From assembly GCF_023284065.1 (NCBI RefSeq), contig NZ_JAKIKP010000010.1:90420-154419 (forward strand): DNA of 64,000 bases. The letters are read 5' to 3'. Each line of letters opens with the position of its first letter. Positions within the stretch are counted from its first letter, which is position 1. Of the stretch, positions 8,070-16,015 are shown piece after piece. The notes under the pieces were generated by a model. That model did not search any database and had not been told where the DNA came from. It saw nothing but the letters and a program-made list of their open reading frames with translations. Both the position numbers and the translations under genes were made by a program. Origin of the DNA: Shewanella gaetbuli (lineage in GTDB: Bacteria > Pseudomonadota > Gammaproteobacteria > Enterobacterales > Shewanellaceae).

Positions 8070-10043
8070 TTACATTTTTACTTGGCCGTGATTTTCTAGC
8101 GTTGGAGCATGACAGAAGAAACAGGTTTCTAGCTGTGCAGCATCGTTAGCCTCTTGGTAAGAACCATTCACGACAGCGCCTTGGCTTTCGGCATGGTTTT
8201 TGATGTCATCAAAGCCATGACAAGATGCACAAGTTGCAGTGATAGGGGTTGTGTAGCTATCGCCACCACCAGCAGTTGCTAACGCCCCTTTCACTTTAAA
8301 GGCATCTAAGTTGAAGTCATTATGACACTGTGCACAGTCACCAATAATTTTTTGCTCGCCATGGACACTGTGAAGTTTCATTTCTAGTGCACCTTGGTTT
8401 GCGCCAGAAGCATAAGTACCGTCAGGAGTATGACAAGTCACACAACCATCTACACCTACAACCATTTCACCTTCAGCATTTTCACGACCTAATTGCTCAG
8501 TCATGATAAAGCCTGCATGATATCCTTTATGTAATTCAAAGGTTTCGCCATGACAGTTTTGACAAGTACTAAAGTTTACAGAGTCAATGTGACGGAAGCT
8601 TGGTGCTTCACCTGATAAGGTGCCATGCACTAAATCAGCTTTCATTGATGTTGTAGCAACACCCTCAGCACAATCTACTGCTTGAGTACCATCGTTACAA
8701 ATTTCTAAACCAATAAAGGTAAATGCGGTGTCAGTATCACCTTCGCCAAACGGAAGTGAGTCAAAAGTAAAGCTTAGATTACCATCGGTAACCACAACAC
8801 CTTCTTCTAACTGACCCGCTTTAACAAGGTCTTTGATGATTTTTGCTAAACCTGATTCAGGATTAGGGTTGTAGCCCATAATTGGGAAGTTAGGCCCAAC
8901 ATTGGTAATCGTCTCAATACGTTGGATTTTGCTGATCATGCCTTGAGCGTCAACTGTATTGCCGTCTGCATCTAAAATAGACAGTGTCAGTGTAGCTGAC
9001 ATATCATTTTCATCTGCTTTATTCGCCACTAATGTCGCACTCATACCGTACATGTCGATGAAAGCTTTTTTCTCAACAAATGGGCCAGTGTGAATTTCTT
9101 CAGTCCAGCTTGCAGAGTGACATGCTACACAGTTTGAGTTGTCGTCTTGCTGAGAGTGACCTTGACCTGCTTTGAAGTCAATATTGGTATGACAGCTAGT
9201 ACAGGTTTCCATAGTAGGAATACGTGACCAGTTGCCCCATTCAGTTAACTCTTCAGATTCAACGTGACATGCTTGACAGTTGTCTTGAACAATTGCATGT
9301 GCTGTTTCAGCAGTGTAGTCGTTGCGACCCCAAACTTTGTTTGAGTTATGCACGTTGTGCACTAAATGCGCAAAAGCCACTTCTGGTTTACCACGTCCAT
9401 CTGCCCACTCTTGTGTATGACATGTGATACAGGTTTCAACGGTTGTTGCTTTGTGATAAATCTTTTCATCTTCAGCATGACATGCTGTACATGCTTCATG
9501 CGATACGATGTTTTTAGTGTATTTTGCTTGGTAGCCTTCGCCGTCGAAATCGCGAACGATTTCAGAAACAGGAACGGCAGTTACACCATCTTGTAATGTT
9601 GATGCGTCTGCAACCACATTAAAGCGTTGGGTTAGTTCAGCATTAAATTTTTCAGACTCGAAAGATTCAAAGGTAAACACATAGTTACCATTCTTTTGGT
9701 CTTCAAATGTTGAAGATGAACCTAGTTTTTGCCAGTTGGCACTGTTACCTGCACCAGAAGCACCCACAGGTACAAGTTGAGCGGCGTTTTCGATACCTAA
9801 ATCTTTAAGGCCAACAACCGGTAAGTCTTCTTCATTGGTTGCAAAAACGGTCACAACAGGCTTACCGTCTTCATAGGTAACGTTAGTGACATCAAGATTT
9901 AAGGTTTGGATAGCCGGAGCGGGTTCGGTACCAGGGTTTCCTGGGTTACCGTCTTTACCGTCATCACCGCCACAACCAGTTAAGGCTACGGTAGTTGATG
10001 CAGCAAGCAATAAAGCTATTTTTGAGTATTTTGTTTTCATCAT
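8070..10043 (-). CDS. mtrC: MtrC, surface decahaem lipoprotein cytochrome
   Basis: A 657-residue OmcA/MtrC-family protein. The lipobox LTGC puts the lipidated Cys at residue 24, followed by a Gly/Asp-rich linker. There are ten CxxCH motifs in two pentahaem groups (CTACH, CITCH, CQACH, CTSCH, CVACH; then CQNCH, CVTCH, CAQCH, CASCH, CFFCH), separated by a beta domain with a CX8C pair (CNDGTQAVDC). MR-1 MtrC has the same CX8C, described as a redox-active disulfide. The N-terminal SIQTLNLD-like region and the C terminus (HGQVKM) agree with MR-1 MtrC (671 residues). The ATG at 10043 has AGGGA upstream. The protein docks on MtrAB and passes electrons to minerals, flavins or electrodes. Confidence 0.95.
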   Translation of the reverse strand: MMKTKYSKIALLLAASTTVALTGCGGDDGKDGNPGNPGTEPAPAIQTLNLDVTNVTYEDGKPVVTVFATNEEDLPVVGLKDLGIENAAQLVPVGASGAGNSANWQKLGSSSTFEDQKNGNYVFTFESFESEKFNAELTQRFNVVADASTLQDGVTAVPVSEIVRDFDGEGYQAKYTKNIVSHEACTACHAEDEKIYHKATTVETCITCHTQEWADGRGKPEVAFAHLVHNVHNSNKVWGRNDYTAETAHAIVQDNCQACHVESEELTEWGNWSRIPTMETCTSCHTNIDFKAGQGHSQQDDNSNCVACHSASWTEEIHTGPFVEKKAFIDMYGMSATLVANKADENDMSATLTLSILDADGNTVDAQGMISKIQRIETITNVGPNFPIMGYNPNPESGLAKIIKDLVKAGQLEEGVVVTDGNLSFTFDSLPFGEGDTDTAFTFIGLEICNDGTQAVDCAEGVATTSMKADLVHGTLSGEAPSFRHIDSVNFSTCQNCHGETFELHKGYHAGFIMTEQLGRENAEGEMVVGVDGCVTCHTPDGTYASGANQGALEMKLHSVHGEQKIIGDCAQCHNDFNLDAFKVKGALATAGGGDSYTTPITATCASCHGFDDIKNHAESQGAVVNGSYQEANDAAQLETCFFCHAPTLENHGQVKM

Positions 10044-10217
10044 ATTTTCCCTGCAAAATGGTTCATTGTTTTAAAAGGCAGTTTTCTGCAGGTGTACCTG
10101 TAAGGTACTTATTATTCAGTTAAAACAATGCTGGAAAATGCATTCCTGTTAACAAGGTTACTTCAGTTAAGGTTAAAAATCTTTAATCCTTAATTGAATG
10201 TGTGACCCTGTTCTAAC

Positions 10218-10233
10218 TATTCCTTTAGGAGTA
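10218..10233 (-). promoter_or_regulatory. NarP-like 7-2-7 inverted repeat upstream of mtrC
   Basis: Read on the minus strand: TACTCCT AA AGGAATA. The left heptamer fits the NarL/NarP pattern TACYYMT and the right one is its inverted partner with one change, with the 2-base spacing NarP prefers. The centre lies about 180 bases before the mtrC ATG. A related copy lies upstream of omcA. Inferred site; no binding data. Confidence 0.5.
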
Positions 10234-10245
10234 GTTAAAAGTGAA

Positions 10246-10266
10246 AGAGGAGACTATGTCTCCTCT
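10246..10266 (-). repeat. Hairpin between omcA and mtrC
   Basis: Perfect 9-bp arms AGAGGAGAC and GTCTCCTCT with a 3-base loop, starting 14 bases after the omcA stop. On the minus strand it is followed by TTCACTTTT, a weak T tract, so it may be a partial terminator that lets some omcA transcripts continue into mtrC. Confidence 0.65.
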
Positions 10267-10280
10267 CTTAATCGCACTAC

Positions 10281-12476
10281 TTATTTGTATTCTACTGGGT
10301 GAACTTTATCGACACCGTAAGCTTTGCCTTCGGCATGACAAGTCGCACATGTTTCAGACCCCGGAATGTAAGTTCCTTCAGGATCGTTAGCTGCGCCACC
10401 CTCTGAGCGAATATGAGCAACTAAAGAGTCTTTAACACCATGACAACTTACACAAGTTGCTGCAATTGGAGAGAACTCGACACGACCTAGTTCAACATCA
10501 GTTGTTTGCGTGGCTGGAACTTCGCCTAAGCTGTCCATTTTCAACTGACCTTGATCATGACAGGTTGCACAATTACCATAATGCCCTGGGAAGGTAATTC
10601 TATCTTCCCCACCAGCTTCTTGGCCATCACGTTTGTTAGCATGCAAAGAGTGAATACGTACTTTGAAATCAATGTGTTCTACAATTGGCTTACTTGAACC
10701 TCTTGAGTAGCTCGCGTTGTGGCACATTTGACACTCAGCTTCAAAGTTGGTGTAAGAACCTGAATGTTTAATTTTCTCACCACCAAATTTAGATAAATAT
10801 TTATCATCATGGCAGTTTGCACATGTTTCATTGCTTACCACGACACGACGTGCAGATACTTCAGCTTCACCAGATAAGTTGAATGGCACAATTTCACCCA
10901 CAAGTGTTGCAGGGCTAGATGCTTCATCAGAACCTGAACCACATACGACACCAGCTAGTGTGTCACGATCTACACACATTTTAGTGGTCACTATAGCCGT
11001 TGCAGGGATAGCTACATTTGCAGATAAATCCATTTCAGAAACAGTATAAGTGAATACACCATCAGCACTTGATATTGGCGCAGTATTCAATAAGTCTACT
11101 TTTTTATAGCCACCAGCAAAGTCTGTACCATTACCAAAACCTAGCATGATATTGCTTTGAGTTAAGCGGCCATCTGTATCAGGGCTACTAACAGTTGTTT
11201 CATTGCTATCTTCAACTTTAACTGAGAATGTTAACTCATTTGTTGCAGAGTCAAAGCTAACACTTTCTGGTACAAGAGTTGCTGAATAGCTGTCTTGAGC
11301 GTTTTGTTTAGCAACAGAATCAGTGAAGTGATGCGCTGCACCTGGCATACCTTGATCAGCATGACAAGTTGTACAGTCTGTAGCTCCAATGTACTTCTCA
11401 TGCATAGCATCTTTGATTGCGCTTGGGTCTGTAGCGTCGGTATGACATGAGCCACAAGCTAAAGCGGTATGATGTTTGAAGTTTGCCGCATCAACTGGGC
11501 TTTCTTCATTTTCAATATGACATGCTTGACAGTCATATAGATCAGCAGGGAAGGTGACTTCAGAATAATCATGAACGCTTCCTTTATAGCCCGCGACCAA
11601 GTAATCAGCTTTATGGATTTTATGTGCCATGTAAGCTAAGTCAATTGGTGACCCCGTTTCTGGATCTGCAGCATAATTCGTGTGACATACTTGACAGTTT
11701 TCAAGTGCAAATCGTTTGTTACCGTGAAGAATTAATTTTGGAGCCCAAGCATGGTCGTAATCGTCGCTATGACAACGAATACATGATTGTTCTAATGAGT
11801 TAACTAATCTTGTATCTTCATCGTTAACGGCTTCACCTGTAGTTGGTGCGAAGTCAAAATGTGTGTTTACAAGTTTGTTGGTATTTGAGTCTGCGCGAAG
11901 TTCCATGGTAATACGATGAGTTAAGGTTTCATCGTAAGTAAGGTCAAGACCTTCGATAGGCTCTAAAGAGTTTAAATTTAAATTGAACGTGTAGCTGTAT
12001 TCTCCAGGCGCTTCTGTAGATAAACATTCTTGTTTACAATCAGATTCAATAGTGGCTTGGATTTTTGTACCCGCTTTATCTTCGTATCCTGGCGGGATAT
12101 CACCTTCGACTGGTGCGACTACTTTGTTGTTGTAGTTTACCCATTGAGGCGTTTTATAGCCTTTACCACCTTGAGGCACTAACTTAGCAATACCTAAACC
12201 CAAAGTGTCGACGTTTGCATAAGTATCTAAGTCAGTAATCGCTACACCGTTTGCATCTTCAAGACTGAAGTTAACTTTAATAATACCGTCTGTAATGTCA
12301 GCATTTTGAAAATTAACATGCAAGCTGGATGCTGCACCGACAGAAAGACCTACTGGACCATTTTCACCGTCTTCACCATCTTTACCGTCGCTGCCACAGC
12401 CGGTAAGTGCAAAGGATAATATCCCTGCACTTAATACAGCTTTTGCTGTTGTATTAAATTTTAATTGTTTCATCAT
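10281..12476 (-). CDS. omcA: OmcA, surface decahaem lipoprotein cytochrome
   Basis: A protein of 731 residues from the chosen start (MR-1 OmcA is about 735). The lipobox LTGC puts the lipidated Cys at residue 27, followed by a collagen-like GKDGEDGENGPVG linker. Ten CxxCH motifs are present: CIRCH, CQVCH, CQACH, CGSCH, CTTCH, CANCH, CQMCH, CATCH, CVSCH, CATCH. OmcA works with MtrC as terminal reductase for extracellular acceptors. The frame can be extended to a TTG at 12488, but the ATG at 12476 has AGGGA just upstream and starts MMKQLKFN, which parallels the mtrC start. It is the first cytochrome gene of the cluster; a 237-base gap with a hairpin and a possible promoter separates it from mtrC. 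Confidence 0.93.
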   Translation of the reverse strand: MMKQLKFNTTAKAVLSAGILSFALTGCGSDGKDGEDGENGPVGLSVGAASSLHVNFQNADITDGIIKVNFSLEDANGVAITDLDTYANVDTLGLGIAKLVPQGGKGYKTPQWVNYNNKVVAPVEGDIPPGYEDKAGTKIQATIESDCKQECLSTEAPGEYSYTFNLNLNSLEPIEGLDLTYDETLTHRITMELRADSNTNKLVNTHFDFAPTTGEAVNDEDTRLVNSLEQSCIRCHSDDYDHAWAPKLILHGNKRFALENCQVCHTNYAADPETGSPIDLAYMAHKIHKADYLVAGYKGSVHDYSEVTFPADLYDCQACHIENEESPVDAANFKHHTALACGSCHTDATDPSAIKDAMHEKYIGATDCTTCHADQGMPGAAHHFTDSVAKQNAQDSYSATLVPESVSFDSATNELTFSVKVEDSNETTVSSPDTDGRLTQSNIMLGFGNGTDFAGGYKKVDLLNTAPISSADGVFTYTVSEMDLSANVAIPATAIVTTKMCVDRDTLAGVVCGSGSDEASSPATLVGEIVPFNLSGEAEVSARRVVVSNETCANCHDDKYLSKFGGEKIKHSGSYTNFEAECQMCHNASYSRGSSKPIVEHIDFKVRIHSLHANKRDGQEAGGEDRITFPGHYGNCATCHDQGQLKMDSLGEVPATQTTDVELGRVEFSPIAATCVSCHGVKDSLVAHIRSEGGAANDPEGTYIPGSETCATCHAEGKAYGVDKVHPVEYK

Positions 12477-12802
12477 TATTCCCTGCAATTCTTTTTCACT
12501 CTAAATGTCTTATCAATCAAAGTGTCTGGTTTTAACCCACTAATATTTTATCTAACCTATTCTGTCAGTTAAGCGAATGACGGTAGAGTTGTGAAGTAAG
12601 TCCATCTATTCCTTTAGTAGTAACAATTGCCGATGGCTTTTTGTTAATCATGTTGGCTAAATGCCTAATACAACAACGTGTAAATGTGTAGGATGGCACC
12701 ATTACTTAACAATGCATTCACAATAATAATAACAAAGTTTGTAAGGATTAAACTTTTCGTAGTGGCAATAATGGCATGATTGGTTGGCAAATGAGACTTG
12801 GA
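12477..12802 (-). promoter_or_regulatory. omcA upstream region
   Basis: A 326-base gap without a credible gene. It holds the omcA ribosome-binding site, a NarP-like repeat (12607-12622), and at its far end a CRP-like palindrome that runs into the end of the next gene. I see no clear terminator for the MtrB-like gene upstream, so some transcription may read through into omcA. Confidence 0.6.
12607..12622 (-). promoter_or_regulatory. NarP-like 7-2-7 inverted repeat upstream of omcA
   Basis: Read on the minus strand: TACTACT AA AGGAATA, with the same right heptamer and AA spacer as the site upstream of mtrC and one substitution in the left heptamer. It is about 130-146 bases before the omcA ATG. 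Confidence 0.45.
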
Positions 12803-12810
12803 TCACATTT
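12789..12810 (-). promoter_or_regulatory. CRP-like palindrome
   Basis: Read on the minus strand: TGTGA-N6-TCTCA with flanking AAA and TTT, a near-consensus CRP site (TGTGA-N6-TCACA, one mismatch in the core). It overlaps the last codons of the MtrB-like gene and lies more than 300 bases before omcA. CRP is known to be needed for anaerobic respiration genes in S. oneidensis; use of this particular site is inference. Confidence 0.45.
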
Positions 12811-13552
12811 TGTAACTAACTGAAATCAAAAGGAAGTGAGAATCAATATCATTTGTAGGGACGCGTCTATCGGTTAAATTGGTTCGAAGATTATCAACGG
12901 AAGGTTCATCTTTCATTATCCAGTCAAAGTTAACATTTAAGTTATTGATGACTTGATAATTGATATAGGTGTTTATAGATTGAGATGAAGTAGAAGTGAA
13001 ATCATACTCATTTATTGATAGCTGATAGTTCATGCCGACAATCAGTTTATTATTCAATAAATTGTGTAACGTTATGCCGCTACCAATAAAGGCGTCTTGT
13101 TGTGCTTGCAACACATTTTCTTCAATTTGGTATGATTTTGAAATACTGTCAATTTGTGGGGCTAACTGATGCGTTAACAGGTCATTATTCAGTGAAGGAC
13201 TAAGCTGATTGCCACTTAACTGTTTTATATAACTGTCAATAACGATGCTGTTAAACAATGCCCATTGAGAGTGAAGTCCAACAGCAACTTTTTGGCTAAA
13301 TGGATAACGATTATTGATTTGCTCTACGGTATATTTATCAATACTTAACCCCACTTTTGGGGCCGTATTTGTTTTTAAATTAACTGCACTCATAGAGCCC
13401 AATGTTGAATGAAGTTGGCGGTCATTATGTTGACTAAACTTGGGGGGTAATTGCGACGAATTAATTTTATTTGAAAAATCAGCAGCAAAGGTATTGCAGC
13501 AAAGTACCAACCATATGAGTGAACAATATACGATGAGTTTGATTGCTTGCAT
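12803..13552 (-). CDS. Small MtrB-like outer-membrane barrel protein, function unknown
   Basis: A 249-residue protein with a signal peptide (about residues 1-23, ending TFA). Its last 85 residues follow the end of MtrB in this same window: GSGITLHNLLNNKLIVGMNY parallels GAGLSYNNLMDSRLRLGLDY, INTYINYQVINNLNVNFDW parallels VNLYAQYQATEKMGLRLDY, and both end in an SxSYK(M/L) strand. The rest is unlike MtrB and has no CxxC motif. It could be a small barrel partner of the cytochromes, a specialised paralogue, or a remnant of an mtrE-type gene. The ATG has AAGGAG 7 bases upstream, so it looks expressed. It lies directly upstream of omcA on the same strand. Confidence 0.7.
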   Translation of the reverse strand: MQAIKLIVYCSLIWLVLCCNTFAADFSNKINSSQLPPKFSQHNDRQLHSTLGSMSAVNLKTNTAPKVGLSIDKYTVEQINNRYPFSQKVAVGLHSQWALFNSIVIDSYIKQLSGNQLSPSLNNDLLTHQLAPQIDSISKSYQIEENVLQAQQDAFIGSGITLHNLLNNKLIVGMNYQLSINEYDFTSTSSQSINTYINYQVINNLNVNFDWIMKDEPSVDNLRTNLTDRRVPTNDIDSHFLLISVSYKM

Positions 13553-13870
13553 CAGTACACTCCTTGCTGGGTTACTTTAAAGGTTATGGATGTCACCTAG
13601 TTAGCTATAAATACGCATTAATAGTGATATTGGATTCATTGGCAGTGAAATAGCCGACATTTTAAATTATAGATAGTGATTTATATCTTGCTTGAATTTT
13701 TACTAATTGTGCAATGATTGCTCATATAAGCCATTATTGTTGAAAATAGCGAGTTTGCTACTTGAATGAAGCGTAAGGTTAAGGGATAATCCACCGCGTT
13801 CTAGGTAATGACTTTTTTAAACGTTTGTTTTTAATCTCAGTGATTATATAGAAATCTATGGTGACCCTAG
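13553..13870. other. Intergenic region between the MtrB-like gene and ffs
   Basis: A 318-base AT-rich gap. It contains divergent promoters: the leader of the minus-strand MtrB-like gene and a likely -10 element (TATATA near 13845-13850) for the SRP RNA on the plus strand. I see no gene in it. Confidence 0.5.
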
Positions 13871-13968
13871 GGTCCCCCCGCAACGATAACTTGTGAACTC
13901 GGCCAGGCCTGGAAGGGAGCAACCGCAGCAAGCGACTCGTGTGCCGGGGTGTCGGCTCTAGGGGAACC
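13871..13968 (+). ncRNA. ffs: 4.5S RNA, signal recognition particle RNA
   Basis: The small bacterial SRP RNA. The conserved apical part is clear: GGCCAGGCCTGGAAGGGAGC contains the GGAA tetraloop and the asymmetric loop bound by Ffh, and GTGTGCCGGGGTGTCGGC is the 3' arm. Ends are set by pairing of GGTCCCC with GGGGAACC; the transcript probably starts 10-14 bases earlier and is trimmed, as in E. coli. A terminator overlaps the 3' end. Confidence 0.93.
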
Positions 13969-13990
13969 TCCAAAACTTCCCCTATTTTTT
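13960..13990 (+). terminator. Terminator overlapping the end of ffs
   Basis: AGGGGAA pairs with TTCCCCT across a 10-base loop, followed by ATTTTTTG. The left arm is also the 3' arm of the mature RNA, so termination and folding compete for the same bases. Confidence 0.65.
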
Positions 13991-14034
13991 GTTTCTTTTC
14001 TGTTTATTGTCGATGCTTTGTCTTTGGCAATGGG

Positions 14035-14310
14035 TCATTCAGTCAGTTGTGACTGTTTTAAGTTAGATTGTAAAAAGTCCTGCGAGCGTTCTAAGGCGAT
14101 GTGAATTTCAGATTTCATTTGCTGGAGTTCATCGTACTGCTCAAAAAAATACGTATCAACAAGGTGTCGAATATATCGCACCGGAAGTTGGTTTAAGGTC
14201 AAGCAGCATAGGTCTGCTAAGTAATCTTCGGGAAGTTCATCCATTAGTCCCTCATCACGCAATATCTCCAGCAGCAGTACTTCATAGTAATTTCGGAATT
14301 CTAAGTGCAT
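14035..14310 (-). CDS. ComFB-like protein (late competence development family)
   Basis: About 91 residues, all helical in appearance, with the family pattern NYYEVLLLEIL near the N terminus and DLCCLTLNQLPVRYIRH in the middle (compare the D-x-x-x-L-x-LN-x-LPPRY core of ComFB proteins). Despite the name, the function of ComFB is unclear; some cyanobacterial members bind cyclic dinucleotides. The start was moved from 14322 to 14310 because the latter ATG has GGAG at ideal spacing. The gene stands alone between ffs and the HDAC-like gene. Confidence 0.7.
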   Translation of the reverse strand: MHLEFRNYYEVLLLEILRDEGLMDELPEDYLADLCCLTLNQLPVRYIRHLVDTYFFEQYDELQQMKSEIHIALERSQDFLQSNLKQSQLTE

Positions 14311-14384
14311 GGTTAACTCCATTTATTGATTCTTAATAATAAGACTTAGCATTTATTTATTGTGTGACAGCTTTTTCTATTTGT

Positions 14385-15299
14385 CTAATTTTTATGCCAA
14401 ACTTGGTTGGCCGCCAGTAATAATTGACTGTGTCTTTGGGTCAAATGTTGTTGGTTGCGACTGTAACCGCCTCCAATGACTGCTGCAACGGGAATGTTTT
14501 GCTGCTTAGCTAAAGATAATATGAGCTTATCGCGTGCAAAAATACCAGCTGTTGAGATGTTTAAGTATCCAAGGTCGTCATCTTCATGTATATCCACCCC
14601 CGCATCATAAATAACCAAATCCGGTTTATGTAATTGGAGTAAATAGCTAAATACACTGTTAATGGTGTCTAGGTATTCGCTGTCACTACAGCCTCTGTCT
14701 ATTTGAATATCGTAATCTGAGTGTGCTTTGCGTGAAGGAAAATTTTGTTGGCAATGCACTGAGCAACTAATAATATCATCTTCTTTTTGAGCTAATGTTG
14801 CTGTGCCATCGCCTTGGTGAACATCACAATCAAAAATCAGCACTTTATCAACTTTATGAGTGTCTAGCAGGTGTTTCGACGCGATGACTAAGTCGTTGAA
14901 AATACAAAAACCGCTGCCGAAATCGTAATGAGCATGATGATAGCCGCCGGTAAAATTGACAGCAAACTGATGTGTTAATGCGAGTTGGCAGGTTTTTAAT
15001 GTACCGTTAAGCGCGTGAAGGGTTCGAGTGACTAACTGCTCGCTCCACGGAAATCCAATACGGCGCATCGCTTTAGCATCAATGTTACCGCTAATAAAAG
15101 CATCAACATAATCGGTTTGATGAACCTGCTTGATCAACGAAAGTGGGATAGGGCTAGGAATATGATGATGCTCATCCAGCACTAATTGTTGTTGCTTAGC
15201 AAATTCATAGAGGTTTTGATATTTACTGGTCGGAAATCGATGATTTGTGGGTAACGCCAGCTGTGAATAGCTGGCGTGATATACAAAAGGAATAGGCAT
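14385..15299 (-). CDS. Histone deacetylase family protein
   Basis: A 304-residue class II-like deacetylase (AcuC/AphA fold). Catalytic and zinc-binding features are intact: the His pair in GGYHHAHYDFG, the DCDVHQGDG zinc motif, the second Asp in DAGVDIHEDDDLG, and GGGYSRN near the C terminus. Bacterial members remove acetyl groups from proteins such as acetyl-CoA synthetase or from polyamines; the substrate here is unknown. Only 2 bases separate it from the DUF2057 gene upstream, so it is probably the last gene of the dinG operon. Confidence 0.88.
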   Translation of the reverse strand: MPIPFVYHASYSQLALPTNHRFPTSKYQNLYEFAKQQQLVLDEHHHIPSPIPLSLIKQVHQTDYVDAFISGNIDAKAMRRIGFPWSEQLVTRTLHALNGTLKTCQLALTHQFAVNFTGGYHHAHYDFGSGFCIFNDLVIASKHLLDTHKVDKVLIFDCDVHQGDGTATLAQKEDDIISCSVHCQQNFPSRKAHSDYDIQIDRGCSDSEYLDTINSVFSYLLQLHKPDLVIYDAGVDIHEDDDLGYLNISTAGIFARDKLILSLAKQQNIPVAAVIGGGYSRNQQHLTQRHSQLLLAANQVWHKN

Positions 15300-15301
15300 A
15301 A

Positions 15302-16006
15302 TTATAGCTGTTTAATTGCCCAACTCATGAACTCTTTTCTGGTTTCTTCGTCAGCCTGTAACCACCAATATTGCAACATTTGCTCTGCATTTGCGGGTGG
15401 TTGAGTGTTGGTTTTTGTTGTGGCGTCAGACGCTGCATTAGCGACAACCGCAGTTGCTGCCACCGCAGTGGTTGAGGCGACGCTTGCTGTCGCTGTTTCT
15501 GCTGCTTGTTTATTGGTAGGGCTGGTTGCGGCGACAGATTGCGCTGCCATTTCGTCACTATCACCAAAGAAGCTATCAAACAATGACGACTCTTTTACAT
15601 TGGTTAGTTCAACCGAATAACTGACTTGGCCATTGTCCTCACGACTTATGACAACTTCAGGCTTTTTGGCAAATTGTTTTGGCTTTTTAACCACTTCGCC
15701 CTCTGCAGCTTGTAAGTGGTATTGATAATCACCGTCTACTGTTAATGTGACAATAAAGGGTGCCGATTTGATAAAGCTTTGGCTGTCAGTAAAGTCATCT
15801 TCAACCATTTCATGATATCGAATGGCAATTTTATGAGTGCCTTCGGTTAAGTTTAATTCAGCTTTATGACTAAACATATTGGTTTCAATTTCTTTGCCAT
15901 CCATTGCTAAATATTCAAAAGACATCGGAATAGTGAGATTGGCTGCTAGCAGCGAGCTTGACGATAACAATGCAAATAAGGCACTAGTGGTCACGATCGA
16001 TTTCAT
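15302..16006 (-). CDS. DUF2057 family periplasmic protein
   Basis: A 234-residue exported protein with a signal peptide ending SSLLA near residue 21. The beta-rich N-terminal domain (LTIPMSFEYLAMDGKEI, then EGTHKIAIRYHEMVEDDF) matches the YccT/DUF2057 family. A low-complexity Ala/Thr segment (about residues 155-205) links it to a short helical C terminus ending WAIKQL. In E. coli the relative YccT has been linked to curli regulation. The ATG has a GGAG site, and priC ends 9 bases upstream. Confidence 0.82.
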   Translation of the reverse strand: MKSIVTTSALFALLSSSSLLAANLTIPMSFEYLAMDGKEIETNMFSHKAELNLTEGTHKIAIRYHEMVEDDFTDSQSFIKSAPFIVTLTVDGDYQYHLQAAEGEVVKKPKQFAKKPEVVISREDNGQVSYSVELTNVKESSLFDSFFGDSDEMAAQSVAATSPTNKQAAETATASVASTTAVAATAVVANAASDATTKTNTQPPANAEQMLQYWWLQADEETRKEFMSWAIKQL

Positions 16007-16015
16007 TGTTGCTCC

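Noticed and set aside
13779..13973. 64-codon open frame on the minus strand
   Set aside because: It covers the SRP RNA gene and its promoter region; the RNA is well conserved.
15405..15620. 71-codon Ala/Val-rich open frame on the plus strand
   Set aside because: Complement of the low-complexity Ala/Thr region in the DUF2057 gene.
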